Origin: Silene latifolia
Lineage: Eukaryota > Streptophyta > Magnoliopsida > Caryophyllales > Caryophyllaceae
Direction: 5' to 3'
DNA length: 64,000 bases
NCBI RefSeq assembly: GCF_048544455.1
Contig: NC_133538.1
Location: 141,915,922 to 141,979,921 of the forward strand
The notes below the pieces were generated by a model, which saw only the letters and a program-made list of their open reading frames with translations, made no database searches and was not told where the DNA came from. This document shows, in pieces, positions 1-9,991 of the stretch; positions within the stretch are counted from its first letter, which is position 1, and the number at the start of each line of letters is the position of its first letter. Both the position numbers and the translations under genes were made by a program.

Positions 1-2414
1 TTAAGTTCTCAAATTATATCAATTCACGATACGTTATATTCTAAATCAATTAATAATTGTTCAAAATGATATCAATATAATTTTATGTAATTTTTAATTT
101 TTTATGTATAATGTGTGATATTTATGTATCAAACATATAAGGTCCAAACTTAGCTTATTCAAATATTTTGATTGTGTGTTGCATGTGCAATGTGTTAAAC
201 ATATCTATTACAAATTTGCACATTTTGTTTTTTAAACAATTATATATAATGATGTTTAAGAGTTTACCTACAAATAAAATAACTCAAACTTTCTCAAATA
301 TTAATTTTTGATGTTTAGCTTCAAAGTATTTAAAAGATAACATAATATTTAACTTAAAGTAATATTTAGTTAGTCATAATCAATATTTTATACTTGACGT
401 ATACACATTTAATTGAAGATATTAAAGAAAAAATGTAACGTGTTTTCTACTTTTTCATGTCGTTTATAATACTATATACTTAATAATCATTACTTTTTTT
501 TTAATTATTCAAATGCACTTGCGATCACTGTGTACTTACATACTCGTACACATACCCGTTATCAAACTATTTAAACCTATCAAAATCTCATATATATTCA
601 ATTTTTCGCAATATAATTTTTTTCATTCCCACACTATAAAACTTATCTCTTAATAGTTTTCTTTAAGTTCTATTTTTAATAAATACAATGACTACTCTTT
701 CAAATATATTATTCTTAATGGATTTAATGGTCTAAGTTTTATAACTTTCTCAAAATATATATTTACGAAAATGTAAAATATTGTGAGACTCTCGCTGCAA
801 GAATTAAGTGCTAATTGAATATTGTTGCTATAATATAATAACGCCAAAATTTGGAGAATTTTATTTATATAATAAATCTTTAATACTCCATAATTTTTAT
901 GGCATGTAAAAAGAAATAGTTCACTTGAAAATAAAGAAAAAATATTATATAACAATAAATTAAAAAGTCCATTATACTCCATTTATATGGATAACTCCCG
1001 GTACAATTTGGTCTTCACTTGGTAAAAGACCTTTCATCTCATGAGAAAAATATTTAATTCGAATCTTGTTTTTAGAACTACAAAAATGAATCGTCTCACA
1101 ATATAAAACCGTCTTATTTTATAATTTGTGTTTTCTTTTAAACTATTTCTTATGTAACTGTATTTATTAAAATTTAAAAAAGCTATTAACTTGAGTTAGG
1201 TATAGGAGAAAAGAAATAAGCGGGCAATTGGCAAACATAAGTATAAACAGTCTACTCTTAGTCATGTATCAAGCAGATAAGTAATTATATATTGAGTAAA
1301 CTTGTCTACTCTTATATTGAGTAAACCAAAGCTTACACCCACACACTCACAGAGCCACACTTCAACATATACTTTCTTCTTAATTAAACTCCATTATTCC
1401 AAAGCTTCTGAGTTTCAACCCATTCTGAATAAGAGCCAGTTTGACCTGATAATTGTTATGAAAGAGGTAGGGATGTCCTCATGTACCTTTAATACCGTAA
1501 TAGTATATCTCTTTGATGATTTACATAGTTTCTCAAGTCAATTTTTAAGGAGATAATATAAGGGTAACTTATATATTGTCGAAATATAAAATAGTATTCT
1601 ATGTAACATGGATATATATATCAATATGAACGATTTCAATGCTTCTTAGTTCATCGTCCTTGTTGTTTGCATTCACAACACTCCACAATCTGGAAACGCG
1701 AGCTTTGATCTTCAATCATCTTTGTCGAGTTGTCAGTAGTTAAACTATCAAGCAGAGAGTACGTTTCAGTTTGAGAAGCAAGCACATACCTGCAAAATAG
1801 AATGGGAAAAAATAGTTTCCCACCTCAGAAAGTAATACATGCATTAAAGCTTGCGTTTAACTATGTTTTTTTGAATTCTCAAAGTAGCTCACTGAAATAT
1901 TATGCTATTTTTAATATAAAAACGTAGAAAATTCAACACTGTTTTTTGTTTGACATTGGTGCATGTTTGCAAATGATATGAATATCTGACGGGAAAAAAA
2001 GATTTGTGGAAGATGAGAGGATAAATGTTTGATGAATGGAGGAAGCCATGCTACTATATTTATATGAATGACACTCTAAGATACAATGTATCAATATATG
2101 TATGCATATTTACATTTACAATGTGACATATAATCTAGTCCATATTCAAGCCATCTAATAAATATTGTGACTAAGCATTGAAAGAGGAATTTTAGACGTT
2201 GCATAAAATTTTAGTAGATATTTTTTTCACACATTTATCAATGTAATCTTGACATTCATTTTACTATTTGTTGACTATCATGTACTTACTACTACTTGTG
2301 GCCGTATGAACATACTTAGGTTCAAGTTTTATTTTTATTTTTTAAAAAAAGGTTTTCTACATGCCACGTGTCAATCCACAATCATCCTAACCCAGTTTTA
2401 TATATATATATAGG
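1..2414. other. AT-rich region without recognisable gene
   Basis: Very AT-rich DNA with only short, low-complexity reading frames. I recognise no protein domain, LTR end or primer-binding site. Around 1088-1115 there is a short stretch of the 'cgtctcac...accgtctta' kind that I associate with dispersed repeats of Caryophyllales, but one occurrence is weak evidence. A (TA)n run at 2393-2412 ends exactly where homology to the 50270-55958 block begins, so the left breakpoint of that block lies at a TA-rich site. Confidence 0.6.
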
Positions 2415-2669
2415 ATTGCTTTGGCGAGTTCAACTTAATGAAGCACGCAGGTATTTATAGTGGAGAAGATTAGGGTTTCAACCGCAAAGGAAGTGGCTAA
2501 TCATTAAGGAGGTTGCAGTAAATCTTACACGCGTCATAAACTGCAGTAAAATAGCCGTTACAGGGAACTGACTAGATATAACTTAACCGTTGGGTAATCT
2601 TCCTAAAAATAAAATTAGCTCCTCATTTTTTCGTCCTGGCACACTGAAAATAAGGAGATAAGGGGCAAT
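2415..2669 (+). mobile_element. Tat-lineage 3' internal end (copy A)
   Basis: About 255 bp directly upstream of an LTR, ending in a purine-rich tract (aaggagataaggggcaa) that serves as polypurine tract before the LTR TG at 2670. The segment carries an antisense TATA box. It is the truncated tail of a Tat element whose body is missing on the left. Confidence 0.7.
2452..2460 (-). promoter_or_regulatory. Antisense TATA box (Tat antisense gene promoter, copy A)
   Basis: Read on the minus strand the sequence is CTATAAATA, preceded by an AAACCCTAA-type box and followed by a C/T-rich leader. It lies between the polypurine tract and the antisense gene, pointing into the element. In this copy the gene it would drive is absent. 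The same site occurs at 50307-50315. Confidence 0.5.
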
Positions 2670-3320
2670 TGTTAGGCCTGGAAATCCGCAGAAGCCCCTG
2701 ATCAATATCTCATCTCAACCTGACCATTAAGCTGTCAGGATGACAGGCTATCAGGGCACACGAAGATAGGCGCCAGGCCATGGAGAGGACAACAGTCAAA
2801 ATATCAGGACGAAATTAGACCATAAACGCGTATTATAAAAGGATTATATACGCAACATTGAATGAGAAGATCTTGCAGTAAATGCAGTAATTAAGGGAGG
2901 AATATTTAGCAATTATTACAGGCAATAATGGAGAATAATCCGCATTCAATACAGTATCAGGCAGCCGTTCAAGATTGGAGCTTATATAAGGAACACTTTG
3001 AAGACATTGGAATCATCTCGTTCCTGCACAAGAAGAAGCATACATTTACATACGCAATATTTAGAGAAATATAAGCATTGTCATTTTCATACAATAATTC
3101 TCCCAAATTACATAGTGAAATCCTCTCCTGGCTTGGTGCCGTGGTTTTTTCCCTTTCAAGGGTTTTCCACGTACAAAATTCTTTGTCTCATTATTGTTAT
3201 TATGATTATATTTACAGCTTTACGTTTGACCCTGACGACCTGACCAATAGACCATTTAGAGCTAGTTAACCTTACATAACTCTACCCTGACCTGATTTCG
3301 CCTTGCGCAAAATCCACACA
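2670..3320 (+). mobile_element. Tat LTR (copy A)
   Basis: Begins TGTTAGGCCTGG after a polypurine tract. Contains a clear TATA box at 2983-2990 and ends near ...AATCCACACA. The 3' edge is approximate because both copies share the same flanking DNA and no second LTR of this element is present. Length about 650 bp. No primer-binding site follows, so this is a 3' LTR rather than a 5' LTR. Confidence 0.65.
2983..2990 (+). promoter_or_regulatory. LTR TATA box, Tat copy A
   Basis: TATATAAG within the LTR, conserved at 50838-50845 in copy B. Expected to set the U3/R boundary about 30 bp downstream. Confidence 0.55.
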
Positions 3321-3365
3321 AAAAAACTACAAAAATTCAAAATGAAGTAAACGAAAGGTTCATAC

Positions 3366-3891
3366 TTATCGTCCTCGACCACCAACAAGTGCCTCAATGG
3401 CAGTAGCCCGTAGCCGGTTGGCCACCGTCCACAATGCCACATGCTGAGACGGCGCCACCTGCATTTCGATAAACAAAGGTTTTCAATAAAATGGACAAAT
3501 GTATTCTTATACAACAGCAAGAGCTAACTGACTCGGTAACTTACCCTCCTAACCAAGTTCTGCCACTCCTCTAGGACAGCATCTGTCATCGCCTCGCCAA
3601 AATCGCGGAGCTCGGCGATCGTCGTCATCCCCGCTGCGCTAGTGTACTCGAGGGTCTCGGGGTACGCTGTGGGCTCGACGCCCGCCTCCTCAACCTCCTG
3701 AAAATTCAAATGAAGTATTATTTGATGATAATTCATCATTTTATTAAGTCAACTCAAATAGGGAAAATGAAGCACTTACCACGACCGGCCAGTACGCTAG
3801 CCTCTGGCGAATGAACACAGAGTACACCTCACCAGGAAGAAGAAGAGCGTCGCCACCAACATCCGCCAAGTTAGCTGATGTGAGCATTATT
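3366..3891 (-). pseudogene. 3' end of an unidentified three-exon gene (copy A)
   Basis: Three coding blocks on the minus strand join in phase 0. Exon a is 3891-3780, ending at a GTAAGT donor. Exon b is 3697-3545, after a CAG acceptor and ending at a GTAAGT donor. Exon c is 3458-3366, after a GCAG acceptor and ending in TAA. The encoded C-terminus includes LPGEVYSVFIRQRLAYWPVV and ends in GGRGR. I do not recognise the family; similarity to transposon-linked plant mobile-domain genes is possible but unproven. The 5' part is cut off by the Athila LTR starting at 3892, and the Tat LTR lies about 45 bp beyond the stop codon. All splice sites look intact here, unlike copy B. Confidence 0.55.
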
Positions 3892-4221
3892 TGAGCATAT
3901 TTAGTCCCCGAATTAGCCTTGTTCCCATGTTTTTTAGTGCATATTTGGGTCATTTATTGTCTTTAGTCCTTTGTTTTGCATATTCTTTGAGGTTTTGATC
4001 CCTTGGTAGGAAAGGAGTACAAACCTTGCATTTTCATGGCAAAATGAAGCTAAATTGATTGAATTCAATGACCAAGCATCAAAGAGAAGACAAGACTAGA
4101 AGGCCTTTGTACATATTGTAGTAGATGGGCACTGATGAGAAAAGATCCTTGCATCCCCGAGGAAATCCTCAAGGATTGTATGAAGAGAAAGGAAGAAAAG
4201 AAGAAAGGAAGAAGCTGATCT

Positions 4222-4400
4222 ACAATCCGAGTGGATTGCCCACAATCCGCCCGTCCAAGAGAAGGAATCCGAGCGTCTTCCTCAGAAGGACGCTCATCCA
4301 AAACCACCACAATCCGCCCGTCCACACCACAAATCCGCTCGTCCAAGAGACCCACAATCCGCTCGTCCCGTGCTCTGGACGATCGGATTGTGTGACAGCT
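4222..4400 (+). repeat. AATCC-CGAGCG/CGCTCG-TC motif array
   Basis: About eight copies of a 12-bp motif AATCC(G)NNCGTC spaced 15-25 bp apart, just upstream of the LTR TATA box. The six-base core occurs as both CGAGCG and its reverse complement CGCTCG within the same flanks; a variant has CGCCCG. The same motif recurs at 52080-52250 and, outside the LTR, at 59515-59880. Confidence 0.8.
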
Positions 4401-4553
4401 ATTTCGTTTTCTACTTGTTCTATGAAGGATGTGCATACTTCGGGAAAGACTAGCAAAAAGGAGACTCGCATATTTTTCTGAGAGGAGCGATTCCTCAAGG
4501 ACTTAATCGTCAATTAAGCCTTTAGTAAACCCTAATTTGTGTACCTAATCCCC

Positions 4554-4562
4554 ACTATAAAT
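4554..4562 (+). promoter_or_regulatory. LTR TATA box, Athila family V copy A
   Basis: CTATAAATA followed by CCCC, about 150 bp downstream of the motif array. Confidence 0.6.
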
Positions 4563-5661
4563 ACCCCATTAGTCTAATTAGATAATCATGTTCTTCTTAG
4601 CAATCTCTAGTGTAGTTTATATCAATCTAATCTCTCTTTAATCTTGTAATCAACTTTTAATCAAGTCTTAATACAAATCTCATTTCCTTAATCTCTCTTT
4701 TGTTCATCTTTCATTTTGGGTAATTGAAGATTATTTGGGTTATTATTGGGAGATTGACAACCTTCCAATCAATCATCAAGTACTTCTATTATTCTTTGCT
4801 TTATTATTGGAATCATTAGTAGGTATAATTCTCTTAATCCCTTTTTAATTATTGTTAATTATCTTCATTTATTCATCATGTTTTACTTTGTTGGTATGAT
4901 TGACAACTTTGCTAGCATGTTCAACATGATAATGAGTGAGTAGTTTCCTTAGCTAGGGTTAATGGGTAATTAGGGGAAACCAACATGGGGGATGATTCAT
5001 GCTTAAATTAATATTTATTCATATTTTATTTGCTTGCTTGTTGTGATCTCAAATTATGCACATGTTATGTTTGATGAAATACGAGCCTATGAATCCTTGC
5101 ATTTTTTACCCATCACCTATCTTTTCAATGAGACTTGTAAGACATAAACCAACTCGAGTCTTATTAGACCATGCATATAGTTGAGTAGGGAAGATTAAGT
5201 CGACTTGTAGGTGTTGTAAAATCTAATCGATCCGGCTCCGGGACCCAAACTTTCGTAGAATTGTAAGATATAAACCAACTCGATCCATCACAACAATAAT
5301 TGCTTGCTTATAATTTGAGAATATGTTTGTATGATCAATTCCCATGAATCCCCTATGACCCCATGATACCCTAGCACCTTTTATCAATTGTTTACACCCC
5401 TTTTTAATCATCTTGTTTGTTTACTTTCATTGGTATTTAGTTTAGTGATTTTCTATTCAAACACCAAATTGTGACACCCCTAGACACCGCTAGTTGCAAT
5501 TGAAAATCTCATCTCAATTCCCGTCCCTTAGGATCCGACCTTTACTTGCCTCTTTACTAATTGTAGAGTTGTTTGTAAATTTATAAATATTGTTTTGGTC
5601 TAGGTGCTCCTAACGACAAGTACCGAAAACTAAACCTCAAAGAGGAATACCGACCAAAAAA

Positions 5662-5679
5662 TGGCGCCGTTGCCGGGGA
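5662..5679 (+). other. Primer-binding site, tRNA-Asp
   Basis: TGGCGCCGTTGCCGGGGA is the exact complement of the 3' end of plant tRNA-Asp (GTC), the usual Athila primer. It lies five bases after the LTR end. Confidence 0.9.
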
Positions 5680-5797
5680 CGGTGTTAACTTGATTTAGAT
5701 TTTCTTAGATTGTTATTAGTTGTGTCTTTCTTTGCCTTGGGGAAGTAAAACTCCTCAAGGTTTGTTCTAATTATTTTCAAGTTGTTTGATATTTTGC

Positions 5798-8078
5798 ATG
5801 TCTAGAAGATCACAAGGTAACTTGTTAGCCTTTGATCACGAAATTGAAAGGACTTTGACAAACAATAGAAGACTTGCTAGAATAAATTTGAGAGGTATTG
5901 GTGAGGTTGTAGATATGCAACCAAACGTTATTGAGTTCGTCAAACCTTTTGCAAGAGAAGGTGAGGAGAACCGAACACAAAATCCAACACAAAATCAACC
6001 CACAATTCCTAAATTTTCATCACATTCCGTACCAACCGAGGAGAACCTACCCAATGGTACTCCCACACCACAACACTTAACCGGAAATTTCATTGCCAAA
6101 TCCCCATTTATCCAATTAGTCGAAAGAAGCCAATTCGGGGGGATGCCTAGTGAAGACCCTCACTCTCACATGGAGACTTTTTGTGACTATTGTGATGCGA
6201 TTTCTCAAACCGGTGTAACTCAAGACCAAATTCGATAGGTCTTATTTCCTTTTTCTCTAATTGGCACCGCAAAACAATGGTTGAAAGGCCTTGATAAGGC
6301 TACTCTCGGAATTGACTCTTGGAAGAAATTGGCTCTAGCTTTCTACAAAAAGTTCTACCCACCGGAAAAGACTAACATGCTAAGAGCTCAAATTACGGGC
6401 TTTAAGCAAAGAGATGAAGAATCCTTGTATGAAGCTTGGGAACGATTCAAAGGAATTTGTCGCTCATGTCCTCATCATGGAATTAGCGAGTGGTTATTGG
6501 TACAACAGTTTTGGAATGGTCTTTATGAAGACTCAAGAAACATTCTCAACATGGGATCATATGGCATGTTCACCGAAGTTGACGATAATCAAACTTGGAA
6601 CAAGATTGAAATGGAGGTCCATAATTCACAATATAGTAGACCTCGCAAGGCTACCAGAGGAGGAAACCATGAAGTGGACTCTATTACTCAATTGGGTGCT
6701 CAACTTAGTGCTCACATTGATACCATCAATTTGAAGTTCGAAAAAGCTATGGCTAGACTTGAAGAAGCATCTAAATCACCAAAGTATCATGTTAATGCCA
6801 TGACGGCATCTTCATCAATCCCAAGTGGGATATGTGAGAATTGTGGAACTTTGGGACATGACCAAAGTAAATGTAGGGGAACAAATGAACAAGTGAATGC
6901 TTTTCAAGCATACAAGAGTGGTACCCCTTATTCAAATTATTACAACGAAAACACCAAATTCCACCTAAATCTCTCATACAAAAGCCAAAATGTTTAAAAC
7001 CCTCAACCAACATACACCCCACCTCCCATGAGAAACCAAAATCAAAGACCCTTTTACAACCAAAACCAAGGTTACCAAAACCAAACTCCACACAATCAAC
7101 AAAATGACCAAGGTTTTGATGTTCAAAAAGCGGTCCTCCAAATGCAAAAGAATCAACAAGAGTTTTTCACTCAAATGCAAAAGGATAGTCAAGCAAAGCA
7201 AATCACAATCAACAACATCATAGCCCACACCAAAATGTTGGAAACCCAATTGACTCAACTAGCATCTTCAAGCTCACAAAGACAAAAGGGGCAATTACCA
7301 CCTCAAACTAATCCCCCAAGACATGAAACGGTTAGTGCCATCCACTTGAGGAGTGGTACGAGGTATGAAGCACCAAAGAAGCAAGTTGAGGATAAAGTGT
7401 TGGAAGCTAGTGACAAAGAAGAAGTTGTGCAAAACTCCAAGGATGGAGAACCATCAAAAGAAGAAGTTTCAAAGAAAAGTGAAGACAAGGCCAAGGAGAA
7501 GGAACCCATTGTGACTAGACTTCCTTTTCCAAGTCATCAAGCCAAGCCCAAATTTATGGAAAATTGTGAAGAATTTGGAAGTCTCGATTCCTTTCACGGA
7601 ATTAATCAATCACGTACCGGCCTATGCAAAGTACATGAAATACATCCTTACAAAAAAGAAGTCGATCCGGAAGCATGAAACTATCGCCTTCACTAAGGTG
7701 AGTAGTGCAATCCTTCAAGGGAGTTCACCTCCGAAACTTAAAGATCCGGGAAGCTTCTCAATACCATGTACTATTGGCGACACAACAATCAACAAAGCCC
7801 TATGTGATCTAGGGCTAGTGTGAGTGTTATGCCGTATTCGGTAAGTAAATGGTTAGGGATGGGAGAGCTTAAATGTACCAATATCACACTCCAAATGGCC
7901 GATAGATCGACGAAGACACCATTAGGGATATGGGAAGATGTTCCCGTAAGAGTTGGGAAATTTTTCATCCCGGTGGACTTTATCATTGTTGACATGGAAG
8001 AAGACTCCAATATTCCAATCATTCTAGGTAGACCTTTTTTGCACACCGCGAGTGCGGTGATAGATGTGAAGCATGGAG
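5798..8078 (+). pseudogene. Athila family V gag-protease, copy A (disrupted)
   Basis: Starts at ATG 5798 (MSRRSQGN). The capsid-like region contains the Athila signature around 'HMETFCDYCDAIS...VTQDQIR'. A zinc knuckle CENCGTLGHDQSKC (C-x2-C-x4-H-x4-C) is intact near 6833-6875, and a Q/N-rich linker follows. The protease core CDLG is at 7803. Lesions compared with copy B: TGG to TAG at 6236, CAA to TAA at 6995, a ~20-bp deletion near 7556 that shifts the frame, and a 1-bp deletion in the CDLGA codons near 7812. The gene ends at the 8078/8079 junction with Tat pol. It cannot make a full polyprotein. Confidence 0.85.
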
Positions 8079-8432
8079 CACTTATGTGGCACCTCCCAGA
8101 ATGGAAACAGATCAGGTAATCCTAGACCCTGAGTACCCTGACAGGTATGTTTTAGTAGGATCTGACGCACCAGATAGTGTCAGGCCTGAACTAGTAAAGT
8201 TCCTTAAAAATAAATCATCCTGGTTTGCTTGCTCACATTTTGATATGACTGGAATTAGCGCTGATATAATAACACATAAACTCAATGTTGACCCATCTTT
8301 TAAGCCTGTACAACAGAAAAGACGTAAATTTGCAGCTGAAAGAAATACTATTATTAACGAGGAAGTAGAAAAACTCTTGGATATGGGAATGATCAGGGAA
8401 GTAATGTATCCTGAGTGGCTGGCTGACGTAGT
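8079..8432 (+). pseudogene. pol: Tat-lineage pol, N-terminal RT fragment
   Basis: Encodes the segment before and including the start of Tat reverse transcriptase: 'HFDMTGISADIITHKLNVDP', then PVQQKRRKFAAERN and EEVEKLLDMGMIREV, reaching the 'YPEWLADVV' motif. The frame is open from about 8086 to the insertion of E1 after 8432. RT continues in register at 34562 beyond the insertion. Everything normally upstream (LTR, gag, protease) is missing because the fragment begins at the junction with the duplicated Athila block. Confidence 0.85.
8428..8432 (+). repeat. Target-site duplication GTAGT of E1 (left)
   Basis: GTAGT precedes the TG of the E1 5' LTR and is repeated at 34557-34561 after the terminal CA. 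Removing E1 and one copy restores the RT frame across the site. Confidence 0.95.
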
Positions 8433-8713
8433 TGATGCGTGCATATTATATAGACTTTTACTGTCTCTTTTGGCACGCATTTCTATGTATTTGAGTGATA
8501 TTATGTCGCTTTATACCCCGAATAGGCTACTTTGTGCTTTTATTGCTATATTGCAGATTTGTAGCGGAAATTAACCTTTTGTGGCCTCGAGATAGCATCT
8601 CTGGAAGATGGACGGAAAAGAGGACGAAAGACTCATGCATGGGGAAGCGTGAAGACGAAAGTTAACCGAATTAAGCAAGTCAGGACTACTACGGAAGCTG
8701 AGAAGTGACTGAA

Positions 8714-8885
8714 GATCTCGATCGACCACATTTGGCTGTCGATCGAGAACACAGAGGAACACAAGCCCTCGATCGAGCTGTCCTGTGCTCGTTCGAACTG
8801 TCAAGCCCTCGATCGAGTTGCCATGTGCTCGATCGAGCTGTCATGTGCTCGATCGAGAGCCTTAACCTCTCGATCGAGAGGGTCT
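8714..8885 (+). repeat. TCGATCGA palindrome array, E1 LTR
   Basis: Seven copies of the palindrome plus one degenerate copy, spaced roughly 15-30 bp, mostly in the form CTCGATCGAG, upstream of the probable LTR promoter. Confidence 0.9.
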
Positions 8886-9409
8886 CTTTTACGTGGGCTA
8901 TTAAAGCCCGTAGGTTAATAAAACTACTCGTGAAGTTTTGTTATAAAAACAAAAAGACGAGTTTCTAGGTTAATATCTTTTACCTATCATTCATTTTCCC
9001 ATATACATTTTTTACCGCGTTTACTGTTCACTGCTTGGAATTTTACGATCTAGGATTTGGTTGTTCTTTACGCCGGATTTGCTACTATAGTATAATTCCT
9101 TCCCTTATTCTCTTCTCTTGTTTATGTTTTATATTTGCTCTTTTAGTTTCATTATTAATTTCGGCCCTAACCTCGTTATTGCTTTATACTATTATCACAT
9201 CATGTTTTCCGTTAGCATTTCGTTATTTGTTTTGTTAGTTAATATAATTAGCATGCGTAGCTAATTTCTTTATATGCCGGGATAAGGGAAACCGTGTTAG
9301 AAGCATGTTAGGACGACTACTAAGGTAGTTATACGGTAGGAACCAGATCTAAGCAATTTATTTGTAGATCGGTTAAATGAGTGCACGCAGGAGACCGTCT
9401 GTTTAGTTA

Positions 9410-9557
9410 ACCCCCGACCTGGATCGAAAGATTGGAAGGGTAGACTTGTTTAGTTCTGATAATTGACTCCTATGAGGGCGAAAGTCAAGTAGGATGACCT
9501 TAGGGCGACTTTAGACCGAAAGGTATAGTCGGGGTTTGAGACCGAAAGGAGATAACC
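9410..9557 (+). other. Four GAAA-tetraloop hairpins in E1 leader
   Basis: Each has a 2-3 bp inner stem closed by GAAA and a separate outer stem: 9410-9441 (ACCC/GGGT around ATC-GAAA-GAT), 9468-9494 (TCCTA/TAGGA), 9506-9531 (CGACT/AGTCG around ACC-GAAA-GGT), 9533-9557 (GGTT/AACC). They lie downstream of the promoter and so should be in the genomic RNA. Found by eye, not by folding software. Confidence 0.7.
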
Positions 9558-9876
9558 TAGCGCTTCCTACTAATAAACTTGTCGACCTAGTTATCCCAAT
9601 AGCGCGTAGAACACGGCGTACCGAAATCCTGGCATATCTCTCTTTATCTGATAGTTTATTTACATTTCTCCCTATTTTCTCTTATACCCTTATTTTCTCT
9701 TCCCCTTAAACTTTAGTAGTTAGAACATCAAATTCAAAACCCCCAGTTTGTGACCGACAGATTAGACTACAGAGAATAGAAAAGCCTCTCTGTGGATTCG
9801 TCCCGACTTCCCTAGCTATTTATAGTATAGGCTTGTTGGCATTTATTTTTGGTGTTGAACGACACGCACCAAATTT

Positions 9877-9894
9877 TGGCGCTGTTGCCGGGGA
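9877..9894 (+). other. E1 primer-binding site, tRNA-Asp
   Basis: TGGCGCTGTTGCCGGGGA: one mismatch (C to T) to the tRNA-Asp complement, six bases after the LTR. Confidence 0.88.
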
Positions 9895-9991
9895 GGCAAT
9901 TTTCATTTTTATCTATGTTGTTTATTTCTGTCTTGTCTTAAGGAATTTTATTTCCTTAAGGTTGCTCTTATTTATTTTCTTTTAGCTGTGT

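Larger units (their letters stand above)
3892..5656 (+). mobile_element. Athila family V 5' LTR (copy A)
   Basis: Runs from TGAGCATATTTAG to ...CGACCA and is followed after five A's by a tRNA-Asp primer-binding site. It holds an array of AATCC-type motifs (4222-4400), a TATA box at 4554-4562 and two repeats of a hairpin whose loop is ATAAACCAACTCGA (5138-5163, 5261-5293). Length about 1765 bp; copy B is at 51749-53524. The 5' edge is inferred from the TG start and divergence from the exon reading frame upstream. Confidence 0.75.
2415..8078 (+). repeat. Large direct duplication, copy A
   Basis: This block is repeated in the same orientation at 50270-55958. Order in both copies: last ~255 bp of a Tat internal region, Tat LTR, three minus-strand exons, Athila family V LTR, primer-binding site and gag-protease. 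The copies differ by scattered substitutions and small indels (a few percent by eye). Copy A ends abruptly inside the protease region at about 8078 and is joined to Tat pol. The left end abuts a (TA)n tract. Confidence 0.9.
8433..9871 (+). mobile_element. E1 5' LTR
   Basis: TGATGCGTGC...GCACCA, 1439 bp. Contains an array of CTCGATCGAG palindromes (8714-8885), a TATA-like TTATAAAAAC near 8941 and four GAAA-capped hairpins (9410-9557). Matches the 3' LTR at 25221-25553 plus 33452-34556. Confidence 0.93.

Noticed and set aside
692..982. 96-codon minus-strand open frame
   Set aside because: Extremely AT-rich, Phe/Leu/Ile/Tyr-biased, no domain; chance open frame.
1302..1556. 84-codon open frame
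   Set aside because: No recognisable domain, no clear promoter or splice context; not supported as a gene.
4065..4513. Several overlapping open frames in the family V LTR
   Set aside because: They arise from the AATCC/CGAGCG motif array, are duplicated in copy B without frame conservation, and lie in an LTR.
5662..5679. tRNA-Asp gene signal
   Set aside because: Only the 18-nt complement of the tRNA 3' end is present; it is a primer-binding site. The same holds for all TGGCGCC sites here and for the initiator tRNA-Met site at 26838.
8086..8574. Chimeric Athila-Tat protein across the duplication junction
   Set aside because: The frame from protease stops at about 8119 and the Tat frame starts independently and is ended by the E1 LTR; no fusion frame.
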